From Gallionellales bacterium GWA2_55_18 (GTDB taxonomy: Bacteria; Pseudomonadota; Gammaproteobacteria; Burkholderiales; Gallionellaceae), in NCBI GenBank assembly GCA_001801055.1, contig MGWP01000058.1, positions 1 to 34,590 of the forward strand: 34,590 nt of DNA, written 5' to 3'. Numbering within the stretch: position 1 is the stretch's first letter; every line of letters starts with the position of its first letter. Below the pieces are notes generated by a model that did not search any database, was not told the origin of the DNA, and saw only the letters and a program-made list of their open reading frames with translations. Shown here in pieces: positions 8,510 through 16,194 of this stretch. The position numbers and the translations under genes are program-made.

Positions 8510-9553
8510 ATGAACATTACCATCATTGGCGCTGGTGCATGGGGAACCGCGCTCGCCATCAGCCTATCCACTTTTCATCGTGTCACGCTGTGGGCGCGCG
8601 ATGCAGCGCAAATCGAGGCGATGCGCGCCACGCGCTGCAACCAGCGTTATCTTCCAGATATTTCTCTGCCTGCTAACCTTGAGCTTAGCGCAAATTTTTC
8701 TGTTGCTTTGGCTGATACCGAGCTGGCAATTATTGCCGTTCCTACCGTTGCGTTGCGCGAGACGCTGGAACAGGTGACATTGTCCAAGCGACATGTATTT
8801 GACGAGTTCAGGGCAGGTCACTTCGACGAAGTCAGGCCAGGTCTTGATGTGGTGTGGGTATGCAAGGGCTTTGAGGCGGAAACGTCACTGTTGCCGCATC
8901 AAGTGGCCGCTGAAGTGCTGCACGAAGGATTCCGCCGCGGTGTGTTGTCAGGACCCAGTTTTGCGCAAGAAGTCGCGCGCGGCCTGCCAACCGCACTGAC
9001 GTTTGCTTCATCTGACGGGGAATTTGCACGCGCCACTGCGCAGATTATGCATCACGCGCGTTTGCGTATTTACGCCTGCAATGATGTGATCGGTGTGGAG
9101 GTCGGCGGCGCGGTTAAGAATGTGATGGCGATAGCCGCCGGTATTTGCGACGGCATGGGGTTGGGCTATAACGCGCGCGCCGCCTTGTTGACGCGTGGCC
9201 TGGCCGAGATAACCAGGCTCGGGCTGAAGCTCGGTGGGCATTCCGAAACGTTGGGCGGCCTGTCTGGCGCGGGCGACCTGATTCTTACGTGTACCGGCGA
9301 TTTGTCGCGCAACCGCCAGGTTGGGTTATTGCTGGCGCAGCAGCGTCAATTACCGGAGATTCTGCAACAGCTCGGGCATGTTGCAGAAGGTGTTTACACG
9401 GTACGCGAGGTGCATCGTCTTGCGCAACGCATGGGCGTTGCAATGCCTATCTGTGAGGCCGTGTATCGCATCCTTTATGACCATATTCCGGTCGCGGATG
9501 CGGTTGCCGAATTATTGAATCGCGCGCCGAATATGGAATTCCAGCAGGGGTGA
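8510..9553 (+). CDS. gpsA: Glycerol-3-phosphate dehydrogenase [NAD(P)+]
   Basis: 347 residues from the ATG at 8510, which begins MNITIIGAGAWGTALAISL with the Rossmann GxGxxG. Further marks are CKGFEAET, SGPSFAQEVARGLPTALTFA, VGGAVKNVMAIAAGICDGMG with the catalytic Lys, and GLSGAGDLILTCTGDLSRNR. It reduces dihydroxyacetone phosphate to sn-glycerol 3-phosphate for phospholipid synthesis. No ribosome site is visible because a palindromic repeat abuts the ATG. Residues about 96-111 (VFDEFRAGHFDEVRPG) look like an extra segment before DVVWVCKGFE, and the DNA there resembles another dispersed repeat (family D). Confidence 0.95.
   Translation: MNITIIGAGAWGTALAISLSTFHRVTLWARDAAQIEAMRATRCNQRYLPDISLPANLELSANFSVALADTELAIIAVPTVALRETLEQVTLSKRHVFDEFRAGHFDEVRPGLDVVWVCKGFEAETSLLPHQVAAEVLHEGFRRGVLSGPSFAQEVARGLPTALTFASSDGEFARATAQIMHHARLRIYACNDVIGVEVGGAVKNVMAIAAGICDGMGLGYNARAALLTRGLAEITRLGLKLGGHSETLGGLSGAGDLILTCTGDLSRNRQVGLLLAQQRQLPEILQQLGHVAEGVYTVREVHRLAQRMGVAMPICEAVYRILYDHIPVADAVAELLNRAPNMEFQQG
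8795..8841. repeat. Family D repeat apparently inserted in-frame in gpsA
   Basis: The DNA reads TTGACGAGTTCAGGGCAGG and then TTCGACGAAGTCAGGCCAGG. Both halves resemble the TTCGACAGGCGCAGGGCAGG copy at 16120-16139. It encodes about 16 residues that appear to be additional to the usual GpsA core, without breaking the frame. The assignment is by eye and needs alignment. Confidence 0.45.
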
Positions 9554-9570
9554 GATTTATCGCGCCCCTA
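9554..9570. repeat. Partial family C repeat between convergent gpsA and trmL
   Basis: GATTTATCGCGCCCCTA is the right half of the element seen at 8433-8507. It fills the 14-base gap between the gpsA stop and the trmL stop, and its final CTA is the TAG stop of trmL on the minus strand. Confidence 0.6.
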
Positions 9571-10032
9571 TGAGCCGTCGCCAAACCCGCATTGTCGCCA
9601 TGCTTCGAATACCGCCACGGCCACTGTGTTCGATAAATTCAGGCTGCGGCTGTGCGGCAGCATCGGCAGGCGCACACGGCGCATGGCATCGAATTGGCCC
9701 AGTATTTCGGCAGGCAGGCCGCGGCTTTCCGGCCCGAATAAAAATGAGTCTCCAGCATGGTAGCGAGTGGCGTGAAATGGTTGCAAACCTTTGGTGGTCA
9801 ACGCAAAAACGCGCGCAGGATCGAATGCCGACAGGCAATCCTGTAAAGTGTCATGTATCTGTAATGCCGCAAATTCGTGATAATCCAGCCCGGCACGGAT
9901 GAGTTGCTTGTCTTCCAGTGTGAAGCCAAGCGGGCCAATCAAATGTAAGTTGCAGCCGGTGTTGGCACACAGGCGGATGATGTTGCCGGTATTGGGTGGA
10001 ATTTCCGGTTGGTAAAGAATTACATTGAACAT
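9568..10032 (-). CDS. trmL: tRNA (cytidine(34)-2'-O)-methyltransferase (TrmL/YibK-like SPOUT enzyme)
   Basis: 154 residues from the ATG at 10032-10030, which gives the canonical start MFNVILYQPEIPPNTGNIIR; a TTG at 10047 would add five residues. SPOUT knot motifs are LFGPESRGLPAEI and VRLPMLPHSRSLNLSNTVAVAVFEAWRQ (its NLSNTVAVAVFEAWRQ part is diagnostic). It methylates the wobble ribose of tRNA-Leu isoacceptors, using SAM. It is convergent with gpsA; in E. coli trmL also lies near gpsA. Confidence 0.93.
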   Translation of the reverse strand: MFNVILYQPEIPPNTGNIIRLCANTGCNLHLIGPLGFTLEDKQLIRAGLDYHEFAALQIHDTLQDCLSAFDPARVFALTTKGLQPFHATRYHAGDSFLFGPESRGLPAEILGQFDAMRRVRLPMLPHSRSLNLSNTVAVAVFEAWRQCGFGDGS

Positions 10033-10069
10033 AAAAATATCCGGCAAGCCTTGTCAGTATCGGGGAAAA

Positions 10070-10107
10070 CGGCTAACTTCTGTACTTGTGTGCTAATTAG
10101 TTAGCCG
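10070..10107. promoter_or_regulatory. Inverted repeat in front of mshE
   Basis: CGGCTAACT (10070-10078) and AGTTAGCCG (10099-10107) are perfect 9-base inverted arms with a 20-base spacer, between the divergent trmL and mshE genes. It could be a regulator binding site or a hairpin. A weak promoter (TTGTGT at 10086, ATAAAT at 10109, 17-base gap) overlaps it. It is the only obvious control site for the start of the msh cluster. Confidence 0.45.
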
Positions 10108-10130
10108 CATAAATTAACCAGGAAGGAATT

Positions 10131-11834
10131 ATGGCTCGCCAAGAGAAAGTTAGCTTGACCGATTTGCTGGTTCAGCAGAGCCTTATATCGCAGGATCAAC
10201 TCAAGTTTGTGCTTGCGGAGCAAATGCGTACCGGGCGCAAACCATGGCGTGTGCTGGTGGATAATGCCTTTGTCACCGAGGAACAGATTGCCCAGATACT
10301 CGCCAAGCATCTCAATATTCCCTACGTCAACCTCAAGTATTACAACATCAACCCCGCGCTGGTAAAACTGCTGCCTGAAAATCAGGCGCGTCGATCCCGC
10401 GCCGTCGTACTGGAAGAGCGCAACCACAAGTTGCTGGTCGGCATGGTTGATCCGACAGACTTGCCTGCATTCGATGAAATTGTGCGCACCCTCAGGCGTG
10501 ACATTGATGTGTCGATAGTCACCGAAAGTAAATTGCTGGAAACCATTGATCGCTGTTACCGGCGCACCGAAGAAATTAGTGGCCTGGCACGCGAGCTCAG
10601 CGAGGATATGGGCGACGACTACGTCGACCTTGCCGCACTGACCGAAAGTGTCGGCACGGAAGAAGCGCCGGTAGTCAAATTGCTGCAGAGCATGTTCGAC
10701 GATGCGTCGCTGGTTCGCGCATCCGATATCCACATCGAACCGCAAGAAGTTATGCTTAGAATACGTTTCCGCATCGACGGCCTGCTGCATCTGCAAACTG
10801 AAGCCGACAACAAAATTGCTTCCGCGCTGGTGCTGCGTCTCAAACTGATGTCCGGGCTGGATATTTCCGAGAAGCGGATGCCTCAGGATGGCCGCTTCCA
10901 TGTGCGTGTGCGGGAACAAAGTGTGGATGTGCGTATCGCCACTTGCCCCACGCAGTTCGGCGAGGCAGTGGTTATGCGTTTGTTGCGGCAAGAAGGCGGC
11001 ATGGTCTCGCTGGACAGATTGGGCATGCCGCCCGATATGCTGAAACGGTTTCGTGAAATTATCCGGCGCAGCAACGGCATGATACTGGTCACCGGCCCGA
11101 CTGGTAGCGGAAAAACCACCACGCTGTATGCCGCGCTTGCCGAAATTAACACCGTGGATCAGAAAATTATCACGGTGGAAGACCCTGTTGAATATCGCTT
11201 GCCCGGCATCAATCAGGTGCAGGTCAATGAAAATATCGATTTGACTTTTTCGGTGGTGTTGCGCTCTGCTTTGCGGCAAGACCCGGACGTAATTTTAGTC
11301 GGCGAAATGCGCGATGAGGAAACAGCACAAATCGGCCTGCGCGCCGCGATGACCGGTCACCTGGTGCTTTCCACCTTGCACACCCGCGATGCGGCGGGCA
11401 CATTATTTCGTTTGGTAGATTTGGGCATGACGCGCTTTATGGTGGCATCCTCGTTGCAATCCATCATTGCACAGCGATTGTTGCGGCTGGTTTGCGAAAG
11501 TTGCAGCGAGCCGCATATTCCCGGCGACCAGGAAAGCGAGTGGCTGAAAGCCGAGGGCGTGCCGCCCGAACAATGGGGCGGGCTGTTGCAGGGGCGCGGT
11601 TGCGCGCATTGCAACGGCACAGGTTACTACGGGCGCAGCGGTGTGTATGAGATGCTGGAAATGAGCCGCGATCTGATTGAGGCAGCAACGCATGACGATG
11701 TTAATCATTTTATGCGCGTTGCAGGCAAGCATATGCGCGGCAAAACTCTTCTCGATCACGCGCTGACGGAGATGAAACAAGGCCGCACCACTGTGGCAGA
11801 AGTGATGCGCATCAGCAACCAGGTAGAGGATTAA
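10131..11834 (+). CDS. mshE: MSHA pilus extension ATPase MshE (GspE/PilB family)
   Basis: 567 residues. An N-terminal MshEN/T2SSE_N domain (about 5-150) is followed by the secretion ATPase domain: DASDIHIEP-like SDIHIEPQEV near 200, Walker A GPTGSGKT at 322-329, QDPDVILVGEMRDEETA with the Walker B Glu near 385-400, His-box TGHLVLSTLHT, and a zinc tetracysteine (Cys455, Cys458, Cys491, Cys494). It powers pilus assembly at the inner membrane. The N-domain lacks the RLG triplets expected of the c-di-GMP-binding motif (see findings). The ATG follows AGGAAGGAATT. It is the first gene of the cluster and is two bases from mshG. Confidence 0.95.
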   Translation: MARQEKVSLTDLLVQQSLISQDQLKFVLAEQMRTGRKPWRVLVDNAFVTEEQIAQILAKHLNIPYVNLKYYNINPALVKLLPENQARRSRAVVLEERNHKLLVGMVDPTDLPAFDEIVRTLRRDIDVSIVTESKLLETIDRCYRRTEEISGLARELSEDMGDDYVDLAALTESVGTEEAPVVKLLQSMFDDASLVRASDIHIEPQEVMLRIRFRIDGLLHLQTEADNKIASALVLRLKLMSGLDISEKRMPQDGRFHVRVREQSVDVRIATCPTQFGEAVVMRLLRQEGGMVSLDRLGMPPDMLKRFREIIRRSNGMILVTGPTGSGKTTTLYAALAEINTVDQKIITVEDPVEYRLPGINQVQVNENIDLTFSVVLRSALRQDPDVILVGEMRDEETAQIGLRAAMTGHLVLSTLHTRDAAGTLFRLVDLGMTRFMVASSLQSIIAQRLLRLVCESCSEPHIPGDQESEWLKAEGVPPEQWGGLLQGRGCAHCNGTGYYGRSGVYEMLEMSRDLIEAATHDDVNHFMRVAGKHMRGKTLLDHALTEMKQGRTTVAEVMRISNQVED

Positions 11835-11836
11835 CC

Positions 11837-13093
11837 GTGGCGGTATTTGCCTACAAAGGACGTAATGGCCGTGGTGACCTGATTCAGGGTTCGTTGGAAG
11901 GCGATGACAGTAATGCGGTTGCGGATCATTTGATGAATACCGGTGTTACGCCGCTCGAAATAAGGGAAATTCGTGGCGCAAAAGCAAAAACCGGCGATGA
12001 AAAAACCGGTAGCGCGTATGAACCGGCCTGGCTAAAACGTCTTAACGAAAAGCCCATTACCCAAAAGGATTTGATCCTGTTCAGCCGCCAGATGCATACC
12101 TTGCTTAAATCTGGTGTACCAATCATGCGCGCGCTGACTGGCTTGCAGGAGTCAACCCAGAACCAGAGTGTCGCGGCGATGATTCAGGATCTGCGTGAAA
12201 GCCTGGATAAAGGCCGCGAACTGAGTGTCGCGTTGCGCCGTCATCCCAAAGTGTTTTCGCTGTTCTACATCAGCATGGTGCAGGTCGGGGAAATGACCGG
12301 CACGCTGGATGAGATTTTTATCCGGTTGTATGACTATTTGGAATTTGAGCGCGATATGCGGGAACGCATCAAGGCGGCGACACGCTACCCGATGTTTGTG
12401 ATAATAGCGATGGCAATTGCTATTGTGATCATAAATATATTTGTGCTCCCTACTTTTGCCAAGGTGTTCCGCGGGCTTAATTCTGAATTGCCGGTCTTGA
12501 CCAAAATGCTGATGGGCTTTTCTTCCTTTATGATTAATTACTGGCTGCTGATGTTGGCGGCGCTGATCGTCGCAGTGGTGGGTTTTCATTTATACATCAA
12601 CACATCTGGCGGACGGTATAAGTGGGACAAGCATAAATTTAAATTGCCGCTGGCCGGAAATATTATTTTTAAATCCACTTTGTCACGTTTTGCGCGCAGC
12701 ATGGCGCTCTCTTTCAGGAGCGGCATGCCGATTCTGCAAGGGTTGAGCGTGGTTGGCTTGGTGGTAGATAACGTGTTTATCCGTAGCCGCATCGAGCAGA
12801 TGCGCGATGGTGTCGAGCGCGGCGAGAGCATCTTGCGTACCGCAGCCGCTGCCGGGGTATTCAGCCCGGTGGTGTTGCAGATGATCGCCGTCGGCGAAGA
12901 AACTGGCGACTTGGACGGGTTGATGTTCGAGGTTGCCAACATGTATGAGCGCGAAGTCAAATATGAAGTCGAAACTCTCAGCGCGAGGATTGAACCGATC
13001 CTGATTGTATTTCTGGCTGCACTGGTGTTGATTCTCGCTCTCGGCGTCTTCCTGCCGATGTGGGATCTTGGTAAGGCGGCATTGCACAAATGA
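11837..13093 (+). CDS. mshG: MSHA pilus inner-membrane platform protein MshG (GspF/PilC family)
   Basis: 418 residues from a GTG at 11837, supported by AGAGGA upstream and two-base spacing from mshE. Two T2SSF domains (about 65-190 and 270-395) each contain the pattern FSRQMHTLLKSGVPIMRAL or FARSMALSFRSGMPILQGL. Three transmembrane helices are visible: FVIIAMAIAIVIINIFVLPT, the MINYWLLMLAALIVAVVGF segment, and ILIVFLAALVLILALGVFL. It couples the MshE motor to pilin polymerisation. The stop overlaps the next gene as ATGA. Confidence 0.95.
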   Translation: MAVFAYKGRNGRGDLIQGSLEGDDSNAVADHLMNTGVTPLEIREIRGAKAKTGDEKTGSAYEPAWLKRLNEKPITQKDLILFSRQMHTLLKSGVPIMRALTGLQESTQNQSVAAMIQDLRESLDKGRELSVALRRHPKVFSLFYISMVQVGEMTGTLDEIFIRLYDYLEFERDMRERIKAATRYPMFVIIAMAIAIVIINIFVLPTFAKVFRGLNSELPVLTKMLMGFSSFMINYWLLMLAALIVAVVGFHLYINTSGGRYKWDKHKFKLPLAGNIIFKSTLSRFARSMALSFRSGMPILQGLSVVGLVVDNVFIRSRIEQMRDGVERGESILRTAAAAGVFSPVVLQMIAVGEETGDLDGLMFEVANMYEREVKYEVETLSARIEPILIVFLAALVLILALGVFLPMWDLGKAALHK

Positions 13094-13707
13094 GGGCTAT
13101 CAGAGGACAGAGGACAGAGGACAGAAGGCAGAGGCTCTGTAGCGGCTTCGCCGCGATTATTCAACGACCCGTGCGGAGCGCGGACAAAAATCTGTTTTCT
13201 GCCCGTGGTTTCAGCCTGTTCGAGCTGGTTGTGGTCATTTGCATCGTTGCGGTGCTGATGAGTATATTTCTCAGTCGCGCACTATATTATCAGGAGCAGG
13301 CCGAAAAAACGGCTATGGAAGGAGTGGCAGGCGCTATACAAACTGCGCTGATCATACAATACGGGCGAATCTTGACACGTGGAAAAGCAACCGATGTGAC
13401 GTGGCTGGCAAAAGACAACCCGATGAACTGGTTGCAACAAAAGCTCGATAATTATGCCGGTGAAATTTACGATCCAACACCGTTGACCGTGGAGCCGGGT
13501 AGCTGGGTTTTCGATCTGAATTCGCGCGATTTGATTTATGTCCCGCGCGTTGTCAATAACTTCAAGCCCGGCAAAGACGGCAAGCAATGGATACGCTACC
13601 ACGTTGTTGTCCAATATGAGCCACCGCGTCTGCCATCGTTGCAGAATGCGCCACCTGAACTGACTGGTCTACTATTCGAGCCGACCGAGCCTTATGCGTG
13701 GTTCTGA
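13090..13707 (+). CDS. Prepilin-like protein in the mshF/mshB position, with a repeat-derived leader
   Basis: 205 residues. The type IV prepilin signature is ARG-FSLFELVVVICIVAVLM with cleavage after Gly40 and Glu at mature position 5. The mature part has a TGSWVFDLNSRDLIYV-like core (PGSWVFDLNSRDLIYVPRVV) and is likely a minor pilin. The ATG at 13090 overlaps the mshG stop (ATGA). The 40-residue leader is unusually long, and DNA 13101-13203 coding for residues about 5-38 is a copy of the composite family E repeat, ending just before the prepilin site. A GTG near residue 28 is an alternative start but lacks a ribosome site. I cannot say which msh letter it corresponds to. Confidence 0.75.
   Translation: MRAIRGQRTEDRRQRLCSGFAAIIQRPVRSADKNLFSARGFSLFELVVVICIVAVLMSIFLSRALYYQEQAEKTAMEGVAGAIQTALIIQYGRILTRGKATDVTWLAKDNPMNWLQQKLDNYAGEIYDPTPLTVEPGSWVFDLNSRDLIYVPRVVNNFKPGKDGKQWIRYHVVVQYEPPRLPSLQNAPPELTGLLFEPTEPYAWF
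13101..13203. repeat. Composite family E repeat, copy 1 (inside a prepilin leader)
   Basis: The left arm is tandem AGAGGACAG-type units (13101-13135), the centre is the palindrome GCGGCTTCGCCGC (13142-13154) plus GTGCGGAGCGCGG, and the right arm is TCTGTTTTCTGCC (13191-13203). It lies in-frame between the start codon and the prepilin cleavage site. Confidence 0.7.
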
Positions 13708-13725
13708 CAAATTTTACTGCCTGAC

Positions 13726-14349
13726 ATGGCTGAATATATGACCGATAACTTGCTCAATATGCTTTTATGGAGAGACTTGGCAATCTTCTTGCTGATATGC
13801 GCCCCGGTGGGGGTGGTTGTCAGTTTGTTGCTGATTGCCAAACCGCAATTTATGGAGCGCCTCAACCGCGTGGCGAACCGCTGGGTAACGGCGCGCCGTT
13901 TAAATCAATTTCTGGATCAGAGCATCAGTATCGAGCACTGGTTTTATCGGCATCATCGCGCGTTTGGTGCGACTGTCATGCTGGGCTCCTTATATATCTT
14001 CATCTATTTCGGCATCCTGTTCGATAAGGTATACGCGTTGCAGCACTTGAACTGGAAAATCCTGCCCAAGCTGATGGACGGATTGCTTGACGCCTTGGTG
14101 TTGAGTTCGCTGACTGGCGCAGTCACCGCGTTTATGGTTGGGTTGTTTTTATGGTTGCGCCCAAGCCTGTTGAAAGGCATAGAAGTCGAAGCTAACCAAT
14201 GGATATCTTCGCGGCGTGCGATCAAGATACTGGAAGTGCCGCGCGACCAAGTTGAGAAATTTGTCGCGCGCCATATGCAACGAGTTGGCTGGTTGCTGTT
14301 GCTGGGAAACATCTACTTGTTTTTTTTAACTTTTCATCTCTTGATGTAA
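13726..14349 (+). CDS. Membrane protein of unknown function with duplicated halves
   Basis: 207 residues with four hydrophobic helices: LAIFLLICAPVGVVVSLLLI, FGATVMLGSLYIFIYFGILF, ALVLSSLTGAVTAFMVGLFL and VGWLLLLGNIYLFFLTFHLL. The two halves look homologous: PQFMERLNRVANRWVTARR then HHRAFGATVMLGSLYIF against PSLLKGIEVEANQWISSRRA then HMQRVGWLLLLGNIYLF. The conserved N-x-W-x-(T/S)-x-R-R signature lies on the cytoplasmic or periplasmic side of helix pairs. I do not recognise the family. Its place between the prepilin-like gene and the pilin array suggests a pilus-linked role, which is inference. ATG at 13726 or 13738; no strong ribosome site for either. Confidence 0.75.
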   Translation: MAEYMTDNLLNMLLWRDLAIFLLICAPVGVVVSLLLIAKPQFMERLNRVANRWVTARRLNQFLDQSISIEHWFYRHHRAFGATVMLGSLYIFIYFGILFDKVYALQHLNWKILPKLMDGLLDALVLSSLTGAVTAFMVGLFLWLRPSLLKGIEVEANQWISSRRAIKILEVPRDQVEKFVARHMQRVGWLLLLGNIYLFFLTFHLLM

Positions 14350-14682
14350 CCCACTCGCTTGCGCGTGGTTTTCATCAATCTCAATGTTGCTACCTAATTG
14401 TTCGCGGTGAGCCTTTGACAGCGCCAGTGTGCGTCCTGCTGATTTTTCGCAAAAAAACCTAAAGTTTTCCAGAATCTTTCCGATAACCCTAACGACTGCT
14501 ATTGGATAAGCCCGGTATCTTAGGAGTTAACAAAACAGTTGCATTATCGTTATATAAGGTGTAGCGTAATGTCGCTAGTTAAAAATCTTGCTGCGGCAAG
14601 GGGTTGGCTGGTGAAGTAAAAGTGAAGCATTAATATATCGTTTTAAGTCGGGGCTGCGGCCTCAAAACTAAGGAGAACTAAA
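14350..14682 (+). other. Leader/promoter region of the first pilin gene
   Basis: 333 bases without a gene. From about 14530 onward the sequence is clearly homologous to the region before pilin 2 (15278-15430): shared blocks ACAGTTGC, TTATCGT, TTGCTGCGGCAA, TTGGCTGG, CGGGGCTGCGGCCTCAAAAC and the ribosome site AAGGAGA. TTGCAT with TAGCGT 17 bases later is only a weak promoter candidate. I could not find a sigma-54 site with correct GG-N10-GC spacing here. A promoter is likely, given the array's independent leaders and terminators. Confidence 0.5.
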
Positions 14683-15114
14683 ATGAAACAACAATCTGGT
14701 TTTACATTGATTGAGTTGATTATGGTGATCGTGATCCTAGGCATTCTGGCGGCTACCGCAATGCCGAAGTTCAGTGATTTGGTCAGCGAGGCGCGTGTTG
14801 GCAAGCTTAGTGCCATGAAGGCTTCCATGCAATCTGCGGCTCTCATGGCGCACGGTCTGCAATTGGCCCGAGGTGTCGCATCAGATGTAACTGTGACGGT
14901 TGACGGGGGTACGACGATAGCCATGCGAAATGGTTATCCGGATGATACTTCAACGGGCATTATCGCGGCGGTTGATATTTCCGATTACGTTGATAATTTT
15001 ACTAGCTCCAGCGGCGTATCGGCTGATGCGGCTCATCCTCTTTGCAATGTTTCTTATGTCAATGCCAATCCGCCAGTCTATACGATGAATTCTGATCCCG
15101 CTGATTGCGATTAA
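14683..15114 (+). CDS. mshA: MSHA-type major pilin, copy 1
   Basis: 143-residue class IVa prepilin: leader MKQQSG cleaved before FTLIELIMVIVILGILAATA, with Glu5 of the mature protein. The C-terminal half has GGTTIAMRNGYPDDTSTGII and a disulfide loop of 20 residues between Cys in HPLCNVSYVN and the Cys near the end (ADCD). It polymerises into the pilus shaft after cleavage and methylation by a prepilin peptidase not in this window. It has its own ribosome site (AAGGAGAACTAAA) and a downstream hairpin. Confidence 0.9.
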   Translation: MKQQSGFTLIELIMVIVILGILAATAMPKFSDLVSEARVGKLSAMKASMQSAALMAHGLQLARGVASDVTVTVDGGTTIAMRNGYPDDTSTGIIAAVDISDYVDNFTSSSGVSADAAHPLCNVSYVNANPPVYTMNSDPADCD

Positions 15115-15166
15115 TAATTAACTAGCCGTGCACGTGGCATTGCATATTGTGTAGCTATTTGATGAG

Positions 15167-15188
15167 AAGGGGAGGCTTGCCTCCCTTT
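15167..15188 (+). terminator. Hairpin after pilin copy 1
   Basis: AAGGGGAGGC and GCCTCCCTTT form a 10-base stem with one G-U pair and a TT loop, followed by CGCATTTTT. It lies about 50 bases after the stop codon and is probably a terminator. Confidence 0.65.
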
Positions 15189-15430
15189 CGCATTTTTGCG
15201 GGGAGCGGCAGGTCGAAATAAAAAGGCATCTTTGTTGAACAGCTGCGGTTGGTAAGCTCGATACTCGGGGCTTTAACCAATACAGTTGCTTTATCGTAAT
15301 CCAGGTGTACGGCGATGCTGCCTGTTAATAAAACATTGCTGCGGCAATGAATTGGCTGGCAAAGCAGAAGTAATATCTCGTTGTATCGCTTTAATCGGGG
15401 CTGCGGCCTCAAAACTAAAGGAGAGCTAAA
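15189..15430 (+). other. Leader region of pilin copy 2, homologous to that of copy 1
   Basis: No gene is seen. The last roughly 150 bases repeat the leader of copy 1 (see 14350-14682) with scattered differences, so the duplicated unit includes upstream control sequence and the 3' flank as well as the pilin gene. Confidence 0.5.
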
Positions 15431-15862
15431 ATGAAACAACAATCTGGTTTTACATTGATTGAGCTGATTTCGGTGATCGTGATTCTGGGCATTCTGGCGG
15501 CTACTGCGGCGCCGAGGTTCAGCGATTTGGTCAGCGAGGCGCGTGTTGGCAAGCTTAGCGCCATGAGGGCTTCCATGCAATCTGCGGCCATCATGGCGCA
15601 CGGTCTGCAGTTGGCCAGAGGTGCCGCATCGAACGTAACTGTGTCGGTTAGCGGGGGTACGACGATAGCCATGCGAAATGGATATCCGGATGATACTTCA
15701 ACGGGCATTATCGCGGCGGTTGACATTACCGATTACGTTGATAATTTTACTAGCTCCAGCGGCGTATCGGCTGATGCGGCTCATCCCCTTTGCAATGTTT
15801 CTTATGTCAATGCTAATCCGCCGGTCTATACGATGAATTCTTCGCCCGCTAATTGCGATTAA
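15431..15862 (+). CDS. MSHA-type major pilin, copy 2
   Basis: 143 residues, nearly identical to copy 1. Differences are mostly conservative: SVIVI for MVIVI, AAPRF for AMPKF, MRAS for MKAS, AASNVTVSVSGG for VASDVTVTVDGG, SSPANCD for SDPADCD. The leader MKQQSG and the cysteine pair are kept. The repeat distance from copy 1 is 748 bases. It is preceded by AAAGGAGAGC and followed by a perfect 15-base hairpin. Confidence 0.9.
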   Translation: MKQQSGFTLIELISVIVILGILAATAAPRFSDLVSEARVGKLSAMRASMQSAAIMAHGLQLARGAASNVTVSVSGGTTIAMRNGYPDDTSTGIIAAVDITDYVDNFTSSSGVSADAAHPLCNVSYVNANPPVYTMNSSPANCD

Positions 15863-15905
15863 TAATTAACCGTACACGTGGCGCCGCATATTGTGTAATT
15901 GTTTG

Positions 15906-15941
15906 ATGCGAAAGTGAGGCAAGCCTCACTTTCGCATTTTC
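15906..15941 (+). terminator. Terminator after pilin copy 2
   Basis: ATGCGAAAGTGAGGC and GCCTCACTTTCGCAT form a perfect 15-base stem around AA, followed by TTTT. It is strong and, being nearly symmetrical, could also work in the opposite direction. Confidence 0.85.
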
Positions 15942-16194
15942 GCTGGTGGTGGTAAGTCGAAGTGAAATGCCTAATTGTTAAATAGCAGGAGGATAGAGCC
16001 TTTGTTTGGAGTTTAATAATCATGGATTGCGCTGTAAGGTGACGATGCATGCGAGAGGTTCTGTTGACATTGACTGGGTAACACTTGGGTGGAGTGGGCT
16101 ATGCCCACCATGTCGTGCCACTTCGACAGGCGCAGGGCAGGATTAGCCCGACTTGCAATTTGGTTCCGGCTCGTCCGGCTTAGGAGAGTTACTG
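15942..16194 (+). other. Leader region of pilin copy 3, with a family D repeat at about 16118-16146
   Basis: No gene is supported. The stretch GCCTTTGTTTGGAGTTTAAT resembles GCCTCTGTTTGGGGTTTGAT before copy 4, so copies 3 and 4 share leader ancestry distinct from copies 1 and 2. Near the end, ACTTCGACAGGCGCAGGGCA is a short dispersed repeat of family D. AGGAGAG precedes the pilin ATG. Confidence 0.45.

Noticed and set aside
10101-11279. 392-codon antisense frame across mshE
   Set aside because: Shadow of mshE, with no ribosome site and no recognisable domain.
15360-15380. Sigma-54 promoter before pilin copy 2 (TTGGCTGGCAAAGC)
   Set aside because: The GG and GC pairs are eight bases apart rather than ten, and the matching region of copy 1 lacks the GC.
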